In this document: piece by piece, positions 33,300-44,723 of the stretch
Layout of the letters: each line of letters begins with the position of its first letter
Position numbering within the stretch: the first letter of the stretch is position 1
DNA from: Cryptomeria japonica
Lineage: Eukaryota > Streptophyta > Pinopsida > Cupressales > Cupressaceae
DNA length: 64,000 bases
Direction: 5' to 3'
Assembly: GCF_030272615.1 (NCBI RefSeq)
Contig: NC_081407.1
Span: 139,876,897-139,940,896, forward strand
Translations under genes and position numbers: made by a program
Notes under the pieces: generated by a model
Seen by the model: the letters and a program-made list of their open reading frames with translations, nothing else
What the model was told of the DNA's origin: nothing
Databases searched by the model: none

Positions 33300-33920
33300 T
33301 CCCAGGGTAGAGGGGAACACCTATTTATTTATTATCCCTCCCCGCTAGCCCACATATTACCTTTCCCTTTATTTCCATCCCTCTAGATGGATGGGAAGAG
33401 CTTCCCTTTACTTTTGTCTCCTCGTTATCCCTTGTCAAAATTTTCCTTTCATCATGACACCGCGGGGTGGAGGGGAAGAATTTTCTTTTATCTTTTATTC
33501 CCCTTTATCTCACGTCACCTATTGCTTGTTTAATTTTACCCCTTGGGTTAGAAGGAAATACCCATTTCCCTTTGTATCATGATTCACCCCCTCCATCTAA
33601 TGGAGTAACATATCCCTTCATTTTTTCCCACGGGGCCATGGAGAAAACCTTTTCTTAACCAGTTCTTTGTTTCCCCTCCATCCCACAAATTTCCTTACAC
33701 TTCAGCTTTAACTGTGAGGGGATGACAGGATGCCATCTTCACAACATAAAACACCTTTCCCCACCATCCTACAATGCTTTTCTATCTTCAATTTGAACCG
33801 ATCAGGGCAAAGGGGAATATTACCTTTGTAACATAAATTACTTCCTCATTATCACTTGTCGTTATCTCTACTATTCAAGCATTCCAATGGTGTAAAGGAA
33901 GAACCATAAGACATGATTGA
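33300..33920. repeat. Diverged minisatellite, about 80-89-bp period, eight units
   Basis: A marker block of the type agaggggaa-acc followed by pyrimidine-rich sequence recurs near 33307, 33385, 33465, 33546, 33633, 33714, 33803 and 33889. Units share …ttcccttt…atc..ccc.. text. The phase changes slowly (78, 80, 81, 87, 81, 89, 86), as expected of an old array with indels. Short plus-strand ORFs over it are by-products. Confidence 0.65.
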
Positions 33921-34580
33921 AAGGTGCTTCCCTTCACCTTGTGGCATCTTTTGGGTCTTCAAAAAGCCTACACAAGGCCGATGAGAAGACTATAACTTTA
34001 GTGAAATAACTTACTTGGTTGCTTAGGTTAAGAATTAAGGATTGAAGGGTCATGAGTACTTATTCACTATGACATTTAAACATAAGATATAACTTAGGTA
34101 AAATCAATTCAATGTTTCAACCAGTAGAGACATTTAATTTCTAACATGGGAGGCCAGCCTTCAAATAACGTTAAAGGCTCAATGTTGTGATTAAGGATTT
34201 TGTCTACTAGCTCAATCGGTCAACACAAAATTAGAAGGAAGGGATTACTCCTAGGGTAAATACATTTCAATCAAGACTTGACAAATTTTTACAAACCCTA
34301 ACCCTATAAGGGAAACAAAGAGCATCATTTCGACAGAACCTAACAAATTTTGACAGTCCTAACAAGCTCTAAACAAGGATAGATTGGATCAAACTTATCC
34401 AATTCTATAATTTCATATGTAGATTGGATTTTGATTGTACAAGGATCTTTGATAATGAAGGCTTCATAAATTAGGTCGAGGTGATCATCAAAAGGTCTAT
34501 ATTTATTCATGAGGTATTATATGAAGAATATGTGATAAGAAACCATTTACCATTGAAGAGGTAAATGTGAAAAGAATGAA
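33921..34580. other. No gene seen
   Basis: AT-rich sequence between the minisatellite and the plus-strand aORF. Nothing recognisable. Confidence 0.4.
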
Positions 34581-35639
34581 ATGGATCTAGGTATCATGAG
34601 GGGAGAAGAACAAAAAATTAAATTGCATTTTGACTACCTCGATGCCTATGTAGATGAGAAGGGCCCAATATTAAGAATACAAAAGATGTTGGCAAGTGTA
34701 GAGCCACTGATTGGGAAATACATTGCAATAGAAGAGAGGCCAACAAACCAAAGGGATCCTAATGCTCCTATTCCACCATATGTTCTTGTAGTAATTAATC
34801 CATTGCTTAGAAATTATATTAATTTTTTTTTGCCCCTTTAAAGAAACCTACAAATAAAAGAAAAATCATGTAGAGGAAGGAGGGGAAGTAGTTGAAATAA
34901 AGGACACTGAAGAAAATATTTTTGGAGAATAATAAGAAGTCAATAAACACATGTCCTTACTCCCAATGGTAATCATGCCCATCATGTTAAGGAGTAGGAT
35001 GGGATAGAATCTTAAATACACAAGTGATGATACCAATCCTATAAGAGCCTTGACTTATACACAATACATGTCTAATGATGAATTTGTCAAGACTTAAAAG
35101 TTTAGAGACTTTGCAATGAGATTAAAGAAGGATGAATTTCATAGAAAGATTGATGAAGCCAAAAATAATGCAATCCCTTCACAATGGCATGAGCTTTTAC
35201 AAAAAGTGTTGTAGGAAGTTCGCTTTGATGTTGGCTAGATCACTCTAGAAGAAGGAATGCAATTAGTGTTGAACAATGGTTTGTTGTTGCTCCCAAATCA
35301 AGATATATCCTTTGTACTTTACCTAGACACAATAAGGAGAAATGATAAAGAATTTTTTGCAATAAAAGTGCAAACAAAGATAGTCTTCTTTGGGTTAGGA
35401 TTTAGCCCTAAATTTATGACCTTGGCAATATAGGGAATGATACAAAACACCAATAAGCCAAAGGTGGTGAATGATATTAATGATTTTATAAGGAACCAAA
35501 TTACCAAGATATTGCTTAACATTTGTGCTCTCCAAGTTGTATCATTGGTAGAAAATACAACTCTCGTTGGTGAAGTTGTAGTAAAAAAGTTGCAATGTGA
35601 TTTTGATAAGCTACATGAGCAATACATGAAGGTTGTAGT
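34581..35639 (+). pseudogene. Plus-strand additional ORF, main part
   Basis: Readable text begins MDLGIMRGEEQKIKLHFDYL and YIAIEERPTNQRDPNAPIPP (34581-34841). It continues after shifts near 35000 as SDDTNPIRALTYTQYMSNDE, FRDFAMRLKKDEFHRKIDEA and SQWHELLQKV. It ends in DINDFIRNQITKILLNICAL and KKLQCDFDKLHEQYMKVVV at the copia 2 edge. No enzyme or zinc motif is visible; the pattern is helical and charged. It resumes at 44202. The family is unknown to me; like the other aORFs it is probably an accessory protein of a degraded retroelement. Confidence 0.5.
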
Positions 35640-36483
35640 TGTTGGAAAAATGGTGTCTCAACATTGCATTTGCATGGGGTTACTATTTATATTAATTCTT
35701 TGTTTGATCATGAAATGGTAAAAAATTCTCCCCAAATATTTGGATTGGATAGATAAGCATACCGATAAATTTTCGTCGCAAGATCATAGCTAGTTCTGAA
35801 GATATTAAAGTTTTTTATTTTTGGAAGCTGTGATCAAAGGTTTAAATTTAATTTTGAGGACTTTAGACCCTCCTAAATTCACTAAAAAATGGGAATAATT
35901 GACATAGCAGGTTAGGAGGTGATAGAGAACTTTGTGAGATTTTTGGCATAACTCATTAACGTGTTCAACTCATTAACGTGTTCGAACACGTTAATGAGTT
36001 GTCAAAGGGAGGAAAAAGTGTTGATGTGTGTTTTGACACGTTATGGGGCATCTAGATTGGATTTAAGGTCAGCTCTACTTTATTGGGTGGTTTTAGCCCA
36101 TGGTTTTGTAATACCGTTTGACAGTTTCTTGTATTGTATCTCCTATATATGAGGTGCATGAGATAGAGGTTGTGTGTAAGAGTCTTATGGCTATTGAGTT
36201 ACCTTTGAATCTCTGATTAGTGGTATTCCTATGAAGATCTTTCTCTGCAAGTATATTGTAATCTATTATGATTTGTTGAATAATATATTGAGCTACTTTT
36301 GGAGTGTGGGGTTTTTCTCCCGAAAGGGTTTTCCCCATGTAAATCATTGTGTTGCGGTAGGCATGATATTATGTTTATTTATGTTAAGTTTCTGTAACTG
36401 ATGTAACAATTTGTAAGTTTTTTGGCATTACCCTCATCTCAAGGTTAGTGTAGGAAGTTGTTCTACTACTTAACTTCCTTACA
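35640..36483 (+). repeat. Copia 2 5' LTR
   Basis: TGTTGGAAAAATGG at 35640 to CTTCCTTACA at 36483, 844 bp. It contains a perfect 36-bp palindrome at 35966-36001 that the 3' LTR lacks at the equivalent place. Confidence 0.95.
35950..36001. repeat. 17-bp unit in direct-direct-inverted order; perfect 36-bp palindrome
   Basis: AACTCATTAACGTGTTC occurs at 35950-35966 and 35967-35983 and inverted at 35984-36000. The last direct copy and the inverted copy, with one base each side, form a perfect palindrome of 36 bp with a TTCGAA centre. Confidence 0.95.
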
Positions 36484-36485
36484 AG

Positions 36486-36497
36486 TGGTATTAGAGC
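36486..36497 (+). other. Copia 2 primer-binding site
   Basis: TGGTATTAGAGC, the tRNA-iMet type with one mismatch, sits two bases after the LTR. Confidence 0.9.
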
Positions 36498-36607
36498 CTG
36501 ATCACCTTTGGTTTCAATTGTGGGTTGTTGGGTTTTCTAAATTAATACAAATTTGAGTGGGAGCTTGTACAGAAGATACTTTTTTTTTTTTTTGTAGGAA
36601 TTTTTAG

Positions 36608-37149
36608 ATGCCAAGTTCATCAAGGAGAATAGAGGTGGAGAAATTTTATAGAAGTAATTTTAAGATGTGGAAGCTGAAGATGGAAGATCTGCTAATAGAT
36701 CGAGATCTATGGGATTTTTTTGGTGCAAAAGTTTCAAGACCTGCATATCCTACTATAGCTGCTCAGTATGATGTTATGGGCTGAAAAAGCAAGGGTCTAA
36801 TTAGATTGTGCTTGGCATACTCTGTTCTAATAAATGTCCATGAAGAGAACTCTGCAAAGAAGCTATGGACTAAGCTTGGTGAAATGTATCAATTGAAATC
36901 TTTATTGAATCAAATTTTCTTGAGGAAGAAATTGTATCCCTTGAGAATGGAAGAGGGTGGATGAATTATAGACCACCTGGAAGCATTTAATATGTTGGTA
37001 GCTCAATTGATATTTGTTAGTGTTAAAATGGACGAAGAGGAGAAATGTCAAATCTTGCTTTGTTCTTTGCTTGATTTGTGGGATTCTTTTGTTATGGCTA
37101 TCGGTAGTACTTCTATTGTTTTGAAGTCTAAATATGTGTGGGTGCCCTT
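36608..37149 (+). pseudogene. Copia 2 gag N-terminal part
   Basis: The frame starts MPSSSRRIEVEKFYRSNFKM at 36608 and continues WKLKMEDLLIDRDLWDFFGA (the UBN2 start). Stops fall near 36780 and 36963. It then reads LEAFNMLVAQLIFVSVKMDE and ILLCSLLDLWDSFV before the solo LTR at 37150. This is the capsid-like gag of copia. Confidence 0.85.
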
Positions 37150-39755
37150 TGTTGGCATTGTGTTGTCATTGATGTCAACCGGTATAGAAGGATAACCAGT
37201 ATGGGAGTATACTTGATGTGCAGCCTTTGATGTCAACTAGTCTTGTAGGCCATCGGTAAGGGAGATAATTTCATTTGATACAATGACCATTGAAGTCACT
37301 AGTACACAAGTTAGTGTTTGACTTGTGTTGAAGAAATGGACAGGTTACCGGCATAGTCTGTCACTGGTAAGGAGAGTATGTCAACTGGTAAGTGATGTGT
37401 TGATAGTGTATGGTTTCTAATCAGTTAGAATGTGCTGACATGGAGAAGATAAATCAACCAAGTGAGTGGTTGAAAACCGGCAAGCTTATGACCAATGTAC
37501 AAGCAGGATGAGAAAGATGTTGAGTTGTTGATTGTGATGAAGAGGTGGAATGTTACCTAAATTACATCAACACCAGAGGAGAAGGATGTACAGGTCACTG
37601 GTATGCTGTGTGGATGCAAAATAGCAGGACTCCCACCGAATAGAGATGCAGTCACCATGTGAAGAAATGACTGACAGTGAGTGTGCCCAACCAAATCACA
37701 TGTGCCTGTTTGAATATATGTTGCACAAATAGGGAAGCCACATGAGTACATTGCAAAATGCAGATGACAAGGATCCACTACCACCAGTAAGTGGAGATTA
37801 TCTCCTATTATGCAAAGTGTGCATCATAATTTTGTGAGATAAGACAGAAGAGTTAAAGGCAGGTGTTTGAAGGCTCACACCAGATCTACTAGTGAATCAC
37901 AAAGATGCCTCAAGTACATGAAATCAGGGTTATGCACTGGACCAATAGAGAAGGCATGATGAGTTGTCGAGACAGATAAAGTGTGATGGTTTTGTCACCT
38001 TAACAAACTGGCTAAGATGATGTCTGGGTTGAGGATGAAGAAGACAAAGTTGGAACTAGTTGCAGATAGAGAGTGCAACCAACATACAAATGCCTTAGAT
38101 GGAAACTGTTGAAGGTTGATGACATGTTGTCATCAAGGGGTTTACTGGTAAGTATGTCCACTAGTAATATGGAGAAGGTGCAGATGCAGATGACTCCCAT
38201 CTAATGAGGATGTGCATAAGGAAGGTTAGCAAGAGTGTTGATCGGTTGAGTGTTCCACTAGAAGAGAAGCAAAGTGCAAGGTTGATGACAGACTGGTTAA
38301 GGGTTTAACTGGTAGGGTTAGTAAACCAATAAATGAACCCGGTAATGGAGTTGGTCGGTGATCCTATTCATACCGACATAAATGATCCAACAAAGGTGGA
38401 TGTCGACACATTGGCCATGTGGAGGTGAAGTGGCGTGCATGCATGGGTTGGCATGTTAAGTTGATGAAGTATCAGGTGATGAGGTAGATGGTGACAAGTC
38501 GACATTTATGTCAACTGCGTGATTCACAAGATGCACAATAAAGGTTTGCAACTTGAGGTCAAAAGGACAACAGAGATCCAACATAGATTGTTTGACCAGA
38601 TCAAGGTAGCTAAAGGGAACTGCAAAACCATTCTTGGTGATCAACCAAGAGATCCATTGACGGGTAAAATGAAGGTTACTAAAAATAGAAAGCATGATCA
38701 GGAAGGCACGACAATGGCAGGATTGATTGATGAGTTACACTTCATCAATCCAGGTGATCAGATCCAATGAGATCTAATTGGATTTGGTTTGCCTCAAGGT
38801 AGATGAGGAAACCCTAACCGCCCAAAATTTGAATTGGTTTTTAGCAGGAAAACCAAGTTATAAATATGCAAGCCAAAATCAATGAATGTTGTTGTTGAAT
38901 GAGAGAGTGTTGCTACATGTGAGAAGAAATCAATCAAGTGCTCATGAAGAAGAAGAACAAGAGACTAAGTGTGAGGAAGAATAGGGTTGAAGTGTTCAAC
39001 CAGCAATAAAAGAGAGGACTGACAATGACTATACCGGCAGAGAAGAACTGCAAAAGACTGCAGAGAAGGCAAGCATACAACTGAGAGAGTGTAATACCGG
39101 TGGAGAGCAGTGGTGTAGAAGAGAGAAGAGAGAACTGATAAAGTGCAAAACCGGAAGAGAGTAGAACCAACAGAGAAGTAGAAGAGGCTAAACCGACAAG
39201 AGTGCAGCAGAGAGTAAGGTTGCAGTAGTGAGAGGTTGAGCAGAGTACCGACAGTGAATTGGATAGAAGATCGAGCAGAGAGTTTTGTAGAAGAGTTACA
39301 AAATCCATTTGTAACAAGATTATTACTTTTGTATTTAAATATACTCATTGTAGATCACTGAGTTGTAGCTCGATGCAGGAGTTGTAGCTCCTTGGGTTGG
39401 TGCCCTAAATCATGGGTTGTAGGTCCTTGGGTTGGTGCCCTAAATCAGGGGTTGGTGCTCCTTGGGTTGGTGCCCTAAACATTGCAATAAGAGATTTATT
39501 GTGAGGTTGGATTGGAGCAGTAGACTCCAGCAACATTTCTCACCGAGGTTTTTCCCATCTTGAGTTTTCCTTGTATATGTTGGCATTATGTGGTGTCCCT
39601 TTTATGTGTGAGTGCATTTGTATTAGTCCCCCATCTAACCGGTAAGTCTTCTTTTAGTTAGATCTGTTAATCGGTATACACTCATAGGATTGTTAAAGGG
39701 AAAAGTTTGTAAACCACTTATTCACCTCCCTCTCGGTGATACATTGTGTCTAACA
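37150..39755 (+). mobile_element. 2606-bp solo LTR in copia 2 gag
   Basis: The element starts TGTTGGCATTGTG (37150) and ends GTGTCTAACA (39755). CCCTT flanks both sides (37145-37149 and 39756-39760). There is no primer site, polypurine tract or retroelement ORF inside, so it is an LTR left after recombination, exceptionally long for a copia-type LTR. A TATA-like ataaatatg at about 38863-38871 could mark the transcription start. Three ~34-bp repeats lie at 39378-39480. A nested insertion inside it cannot be excluded. Confidence 0.8.
39378..39480 (+). repeat. Three ~34-bp tandem repeats in the solo LTR
   Basis: Units of the form ggttgtag-tccttgggttggtgccctaaatca start near 39378, 39414 and 39448. 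They lie downstream of the TATA-like site, hence in the transcribed R/U5 part. Confidence 0.85.
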
Positions 39756-39760
39756 CCCTT

Positions 39761-40570
39761 CTTGGTGAAGAGATGTGGAGGAAGGTATCCATCAGTTCAA
39801 AGGAAGCCCTAAATGTTCATCGAAGACCTAAGGAAAAAGGCATGAAGAATCAAAAGAGCAATGAGTCCAAATCTAGATGGAGATCAAAATCTCCTAGAAA
39901 GTCCAAAGTCATTTGCTGGAATTGTGGTAATTCAGGTCACATCCATAAGGACTGCAAAGAAGAAAAGAAGAAGAAAAATAAGTTTGATTTTGATTCTAAG
40001 TCTGAGAAGGAAGATGGTGATGCATTCATTGTAGCTTTGGATACTCATGCAGGTAATGAGGTATGGTTAATTAACTATGGTGCATATTTTCATATGACTT
40101 CCAATAGAGATTGGTTTTTTGAATATGAAGAATTTAATGAAGGTAAGGTGTACTTGGGTGATTATTCATATTTAGATATTGTTGGTTGTGGTAAAGTTAG
40201 GATCGGGTTTCCTTATGGTACAATTAAAAGGATTAGCAGTTTGTTGCATATCCCTGGATTAAAATGAAATTTATTGTATGTGAGTAAATTGATAGATGCA
40301 AGTGTGCATGTAGTATTTTCTTATGCAAAATGTAAGATGATTAAGGGTGTTATGGTGATTTCTAGAGGTGTTAGGTTTGACACTTTGTATAAGCCAGAGA
40401 CATACACTGTTGAGTGTAATAGCACTTCTGTAAAAATTAAATTTGTGGATATTTCATCGGAAGATTTGAGGGTTTCACCTTCAATGGATGGACATGGCTT
40501 TTGGGTACCGAAGGGTGCACTTTCTTCTAAAACAAAGTTACTTGCAAAGAAGACTATGTTATGGTACTAG
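39761..40570 (+). pseudogene. Copia 2 gag C-terminus and protease
   Basis: The frame after the solo LTR reads LLGEEMWRKVSISSKEALNV, a single CCHC knuckle (CWNCGNSGHIHKDC, about 39913-39954) and the protease region WLINYGAYFHMTSNRDWFFE near 40062. The catalytic DSG is NYG, so the protease is dead. After a TGA at 40265 the GAG-pre-integrase text starts (LLYVSKLIDASVHVVFSY). Confidence 0.85.
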
Positions 40571-41400
40571 AGACTTGGCCACATTTGAGAAAAGGATCTA
40601 AGGATCTTGAAAAATTAAAACCTTGTCGAAGGTTTGAATGATTATAATCTTGACTTTGATTTTTGTGAGCATTGCATTTATGGAAAACAAAACCGCGTTC
40701 AGTTTTACTTGAGTTCTCATAAATCTTATAGTGTTTTGGATCTTATTCATTGTGATGTGTTTCATCTTGTAGGTGTTTCTTCTGTTGGAAAAACCACATA
40801 TTATGTTTTATTTATTGATGATTTTAGTAGGACATGGGTATATTTTCTAAAGAGTAAATCTAAAGTTTTTAGTCGTTTTAAATAATTTAAAGCAATGGTT
40901 GAGTTGTAAACTGGAAAGAAAATTAAATGTTTGAGGATTTATAATGGCAGTGAATTTCTCTAATGATTTTGATAGATTATATAAAGACTGTGGCATTAAT
41001 AGACATAAGACAACTTTGTATTCTCCATAGCAAAATGGAGTTGCAAAAATAATGAAAAGGACACTGATGGATAAGGCTAGGATTATGCTGAGTGGTGCTA
41101 GTCTAGAACAAAAGTTTTGGGCTAAAGTTGTTGCCACTTCTTGCTACCTGATTAACAACTCTTCTACATAAACTCTTGTTGATAAAATGCCTATGGAAGC
41201 ATGGTCAGGTCGCAATCCTGTATTGAGACATCTTAAAGTTTTTGGTTGTGAGGCATATGCATATATGTCAAATGAGAAGTGAACAAAGATAGAGAACAAG
41301 GCTGTGAAATTTATCTTCATCGATTATAGTTATAGTGTGAAAGGATACAAGATTCGGGACCCTATTGCACAAAAGGTATTCATAGTAGATGTATTATTTT
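40571..41400 (+). pseudogene. Copia 2 integrase
   Basis: The zinc-binding part (RLGHI, then CEHCIYGKQNRVQF) is followed by the core start (LDLIHCDVFHLVGVSSVGK, YVLFIDDFSRTWVYFLKSKS). Past 40885 the frame is broken. The SDNG position reads IYNGSEF and the NGVxE position reads NGVAKIMKR, so two of three catalytic acids are gone. Later text LKVFGCEAYAYMSNEK confirms the domain order. Confidence 0.85.
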
Positions 41401-41699
41401 TAGAGAAATTAAGTATCCTTCTATTACATTGCAGCCAAAACAGACTAAATAGGAAGATGTGATTCAATTCCCTTTTACGCCTGAAAGAGTTGAATCAAGA
41501 CCCCTTGATAGAAAAGAAGTTGAAGAGAGCTCATCTACCTCTGAATCTTCAAAAGAGGAAGAAGAACTTCCAACTCAGCTTGTTTGAAGGTCTATAAGAC
41601 ATAGACAACCACCTGAAAGGTATTCACCTAATGATTGGAGATCTATTTTTGCTTTGAATACTAACATGGATGAACCTAAAACAATAGACGAGGCATTAG

Positions 41700-42480
41700 G
41701 TATGAAATGTAGAATCCTAGAAGATTGCTATGGAAGAAGAAATGACAACTTTGAAAAAGAATGATACATGGGATCTTGTACCATTGCTTGAAGGACAAAA
41801 ACTTGTTGGTTGTAAATGGGTGTTCAAGAAAAAGATTGGTTCAGATGGAGGCATCGAGAAGAGTAAAGCATGGTTGGTTGCAAAAGGCTACTCTCACCTG
41901 GGGAGGGTGTTGATTATGGTGAGATATTTTCTTCTGTTGGAAAAATGACATCCATTAGATTTTTTCTTTCTATTGTTGCTTCTTATGATTTAGAGGTTGA
42001 CCAAATTGATGTGAAAACTATTTTCCTTCATGGTGATTTGGAGGAGGATATTTATATTACATAGCCAAAACATTATGTGGTAAAAGATAAAAGTAATTTG
42101 GTTTGTATATTGAAGAAATACTTGTATGGCCTCAAACAGAGTCCTAGGATGTGGTACCAGAAATTTGATACATATATGTTGAGTTTGGGATTTGAACATT
42201 CTAAATTAGATCATTGTGTTTATTATAAATTTGATGGTGATCGTTTCCTGTACATTGCATTATATGTTGATGATATGTTATTCATTGGTAAAGGCAAAGG
42301 TAAGATTTCAAAATGAAAGTCCCAACTTGCTGCTAAATTTGAAATGAAAGATCTTGGTGCAGCGAAACACATTCTTGGGATGAAAATTAGAAGAGATAGA
42401 GTGAACAGAAAGATATGGCTAGGCTAGAGTAATTATGTGAATTTAGTATTACATAGGTTCAACATGTAGGATTGTAGACC
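41700..42480 (+). pseudogene. Copia 2 reverse transcriptase
   Basis: EEEMTTLKKNDTWDLVPLLE and GCKWVFKKKIGSDG open RT (41730). After a shift, DQIDVKTIFLHGDLEEDIYI and YGLKQSPRMWYQKFDTYM follow, and the catalytic box is IALYVDDMLFIGKG near 42255. Stops at 42064 and 42316 and one frameshift interrupt it. The YVDD residues are intact. Confidence 0.9.
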
Positions 42481-42539
42481 ATTATGTGTTCCCTGTACTG
42501 TTAGAATGAAATTATCTATTTCAGATTTCCTACATCTCC

Positions 42540-43240
42540 ATCAGAGATGGAAGACATGAGCAGAGTGCCTTACTAGAGTGCAGTTGGAAGTTTGATGTAT
42601 GTTATGGTCTGTACTACAGCATATATTGCCCAAGTAGTGGGAATTCTTTCCAGATATATGTTTAATCCTGGTAGAGTTCATTGGGATGTAGTCAAAAGAG
42701 TCTTCAGATATTTGAAGGGCACCTCAGAGTATTTTTTGTTTTATCATGGCTATTTGGATGGAGACGTGATTTCCTTTTATATTAATGGTTATGTGGATTC
42801 AAAATAGTTAGGTGATATTGATAGCAAAAGATCCACCAGTGCTTATGCATTTACTTTGTTTGGTGGTGCAATAAGTTGGATGAGTAAGCGACGGGTTGTG
42901 GTTGGTTTTTCCACTATAGAAGCAGAGTATATGACAACTACTCATGCTTGTAAAGAATCCATTTGGATTAGGATATTATGTTCAGAAATTGGAATAAAAC
43001 AAGGTGCAGTGACAGTTTATTGTGATAGTCAGAGTGCGATATGCTTAGCTAAGAACCTGACATTTCATGTCTAGACCAAACACATTGATGTTTAGTATCA
43101 TTTTGTTAGAGATATGGTCGAAGATGGAAGGATGAAGCTAATTAAGGTAGAGAATTTGATGAATGTTGTAGATTCTTTAACTAAGGTTGTGAGCACAGAG
43201 AAGTTCATATGGTATTTAGAGTCTATGGGCCTCATGGTCT
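42540..43240 (+). pseudogene. Copia 2 RNase H
   Basis: It runs from SLMYVMVCTTAYIAQVVGIL and VHWDVVKRVFRYLKGTSEYF through ISWMSKRRVVVGFSTIEAEY, and includes VYCDSQSAICLAKN. It ends VVDSLTKVVSTEKFIWYLES. The Glu of EAEY and Asp of CDSQ are present. Stops fall at 42807 and 43074. A polypurine run, gaaaagtgggaga, precedes the 3' LTR. Confidence 0.9.
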
Positions 43241-43305
43241 CTATCAATCAATTTATTGTGTTGACACTCCCTTTGCTCTTGCAAGGTGTTTGAAAAGTGG
43301 GAGAA

Positions 43306-44201
43306 TGTTGGAAAAATGGTGTATCAACCTTCAATTTATGTGAGGTTACTATTTATAGTAAGACTTTTTTTAAGCATGAAATGGTGAAAAATTCTCCCCA
43401 AAGCTTTGGATTGGCTAGATAAGCATGCTAGAAAAATTTCAACACAAGATGATAGCTAGTTTTGAAGATATTAAAGGTTTCATTTTTGGAAGGTGCGAGG
43501 AAAGGTTTAAATTTATTTTTGAGGACTTTAAACCCTCCAAAATGCCCTAAAAAGTAGGTGTAACTTGCATAGCTAGTTACAAAGTGATAGAGCACTTTGC
43601 GAGTTTTTCGGCACATCAAACGGTTCATCAATGAGACACCCACTTCACAAGTTATGGCCTCCAGAAGTTTGGACTCCTAAAATAGGAAATTAAATGCATG
43701 GGGCACATAAATGAGTTGTAAAAGCAAGGGACATATGTTGATGTTTGTTTTGACACTTCATAGGGCATCTAGATTGGAGATAAGGTCGACTCTACTTTAT
43801 TGGGTGGTTTTAGCCTATGGTTTTGTAATACCATTTGATGATTTCTTTATTGTATCTCCTATATATGAGGTGTGTGAGATAGAGGTTGTGTGTAATATTT
43901 TTATGGTTATTGAGTTACTTCTGAACCTTTGATTAGTGGTACTCCTATAAAGAACTTTCTCTATAAGTATATTGTACTTTGTTATTGTTTGCTGAATAAT
44001 ATATTGAGCTGCTTTTGGAGTGTGGGGTTCTTCTCCTGAAAGGGTTTTCCCCACATAAATCACCATGTTGTGGTATGCATGATATTATGTTTATTTCTGT
44101 TAAGTTTTTGTTTTTGATGTAACGATCTGTAAAAGGTTTTGCATTACCCTCGTATCAAGGTTAGTGTAGGAAGTTGTTTCGCTACTTAAGTTGGACTTAC
44201 A
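43306..44201 (+). repeat. Copia 2 3' LTR
   Basis: TGTTGGAAAAATGG at 43306 to GGACTTACA at 44201, 896 bp, followed by the GTAGT duplication. Confidence 0.95.
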
Positions 44202-44371
44202 GTAGTGTAGTTAAATCAATTGAGGTTTCTTTAGGTTTAATCTCCAAGCATGCAAAAGGAAATTATTTCTACACATTCCAATACTATAGAATAATTTCCA
44301 TCAAATATGGAGGCCCTACTTGTAGAGATCGGGGACTTAAAAGAGAAGATGAAATGAGCCAAAGAAGATAA
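44202..44371 (+). pseudogene. Plus-strand additional ORF, C-terminal part
   Basis: Just after copia 2 the reading SVVKSIEVSLGLISKHAKGN continues the aORF ending KVVV at 35639 and runs to DEMSQRR and a TAA. The reading phase differs by one base from the part before the insertion, so an indel has occurred. Confidence 0.5.
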
Positions 44372-44705
44372 AATGAAGATAACTAGTATACTGCATACTA
44401 GACCTTATAGATATGATTGATTACAAGATATCCAAAATTTGAGAAAAGTTGATGATGCTTAGAAGGCCTATTCAGGTTTAACTTGACAACTCTTGCCAAG
44501 TAGATGCAATATGAGGATAAATTAAAAGGAATAATAGACCTATTACCTATTTTTGTCATTTCAGGCCAAAAATAGCCTTGTAATAAGTCCTTGGTCTTAT
44601 TAGAAAAAAATTTAGAAACAAGTCTCAAATGATAAGAGAATTCAAGCTATTTAAATAAAAATACATGTGGTTTAATATGATGAAGTTTTAAAGCATCATT
44701 TGTTA
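44372..44705. other. Non-coding; aORF trailer and copia 3-type leader
   Basis: The left half belongs to the plus-strand aORF host. The right half (to 44705) lies internal to the primer site on the minus strand and is leader-like. I cannot place the junction. Confidence 0.4.
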
Positions 44706-44722
44706 TAATGCTCTGATACCAA
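44706..44722 (-). other. Primer-binding site, tRNA-iMet
   Basis: The minus strand reads TTGGTATCAGAGC next to the LTR end CTAACA at 44724. Confidence 0.85.
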
Positions 44723-44723
44723 T

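Larger units (their letters stand above)
35640..44201 (+). mobile_element. Copia 2, complete LTR element with target-site duplication
   Basis: LTRs at 35640-36483 and 43306-44201 bound gag, protease, integrase, RT and RNase H in the copia order. GTAGT is present at 35635-35639 and 44202-44206. LTR ends are TGTTGG…TTACA. The two LTRs differ at many positions (about 15-20 percent by eye), so it is old. Its gag contains a solo LTR (37150-39755). It interrupts the plus-strand aORF. Confidence 0.95.

Noticed and set aside
33165-33658. Three plus-strand ORFs rich in Phe, Pro and Leu
   Set aside because: Products of pyrimidine-rich minisatellite units in different frames.
38934-39348. Two overlapping 127-codon minus-strand ORFs in the solo LTR
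   Set aside because: Leu/Ser-rich readings of purine-rich LTR sequence in two frames; no family resemblance.
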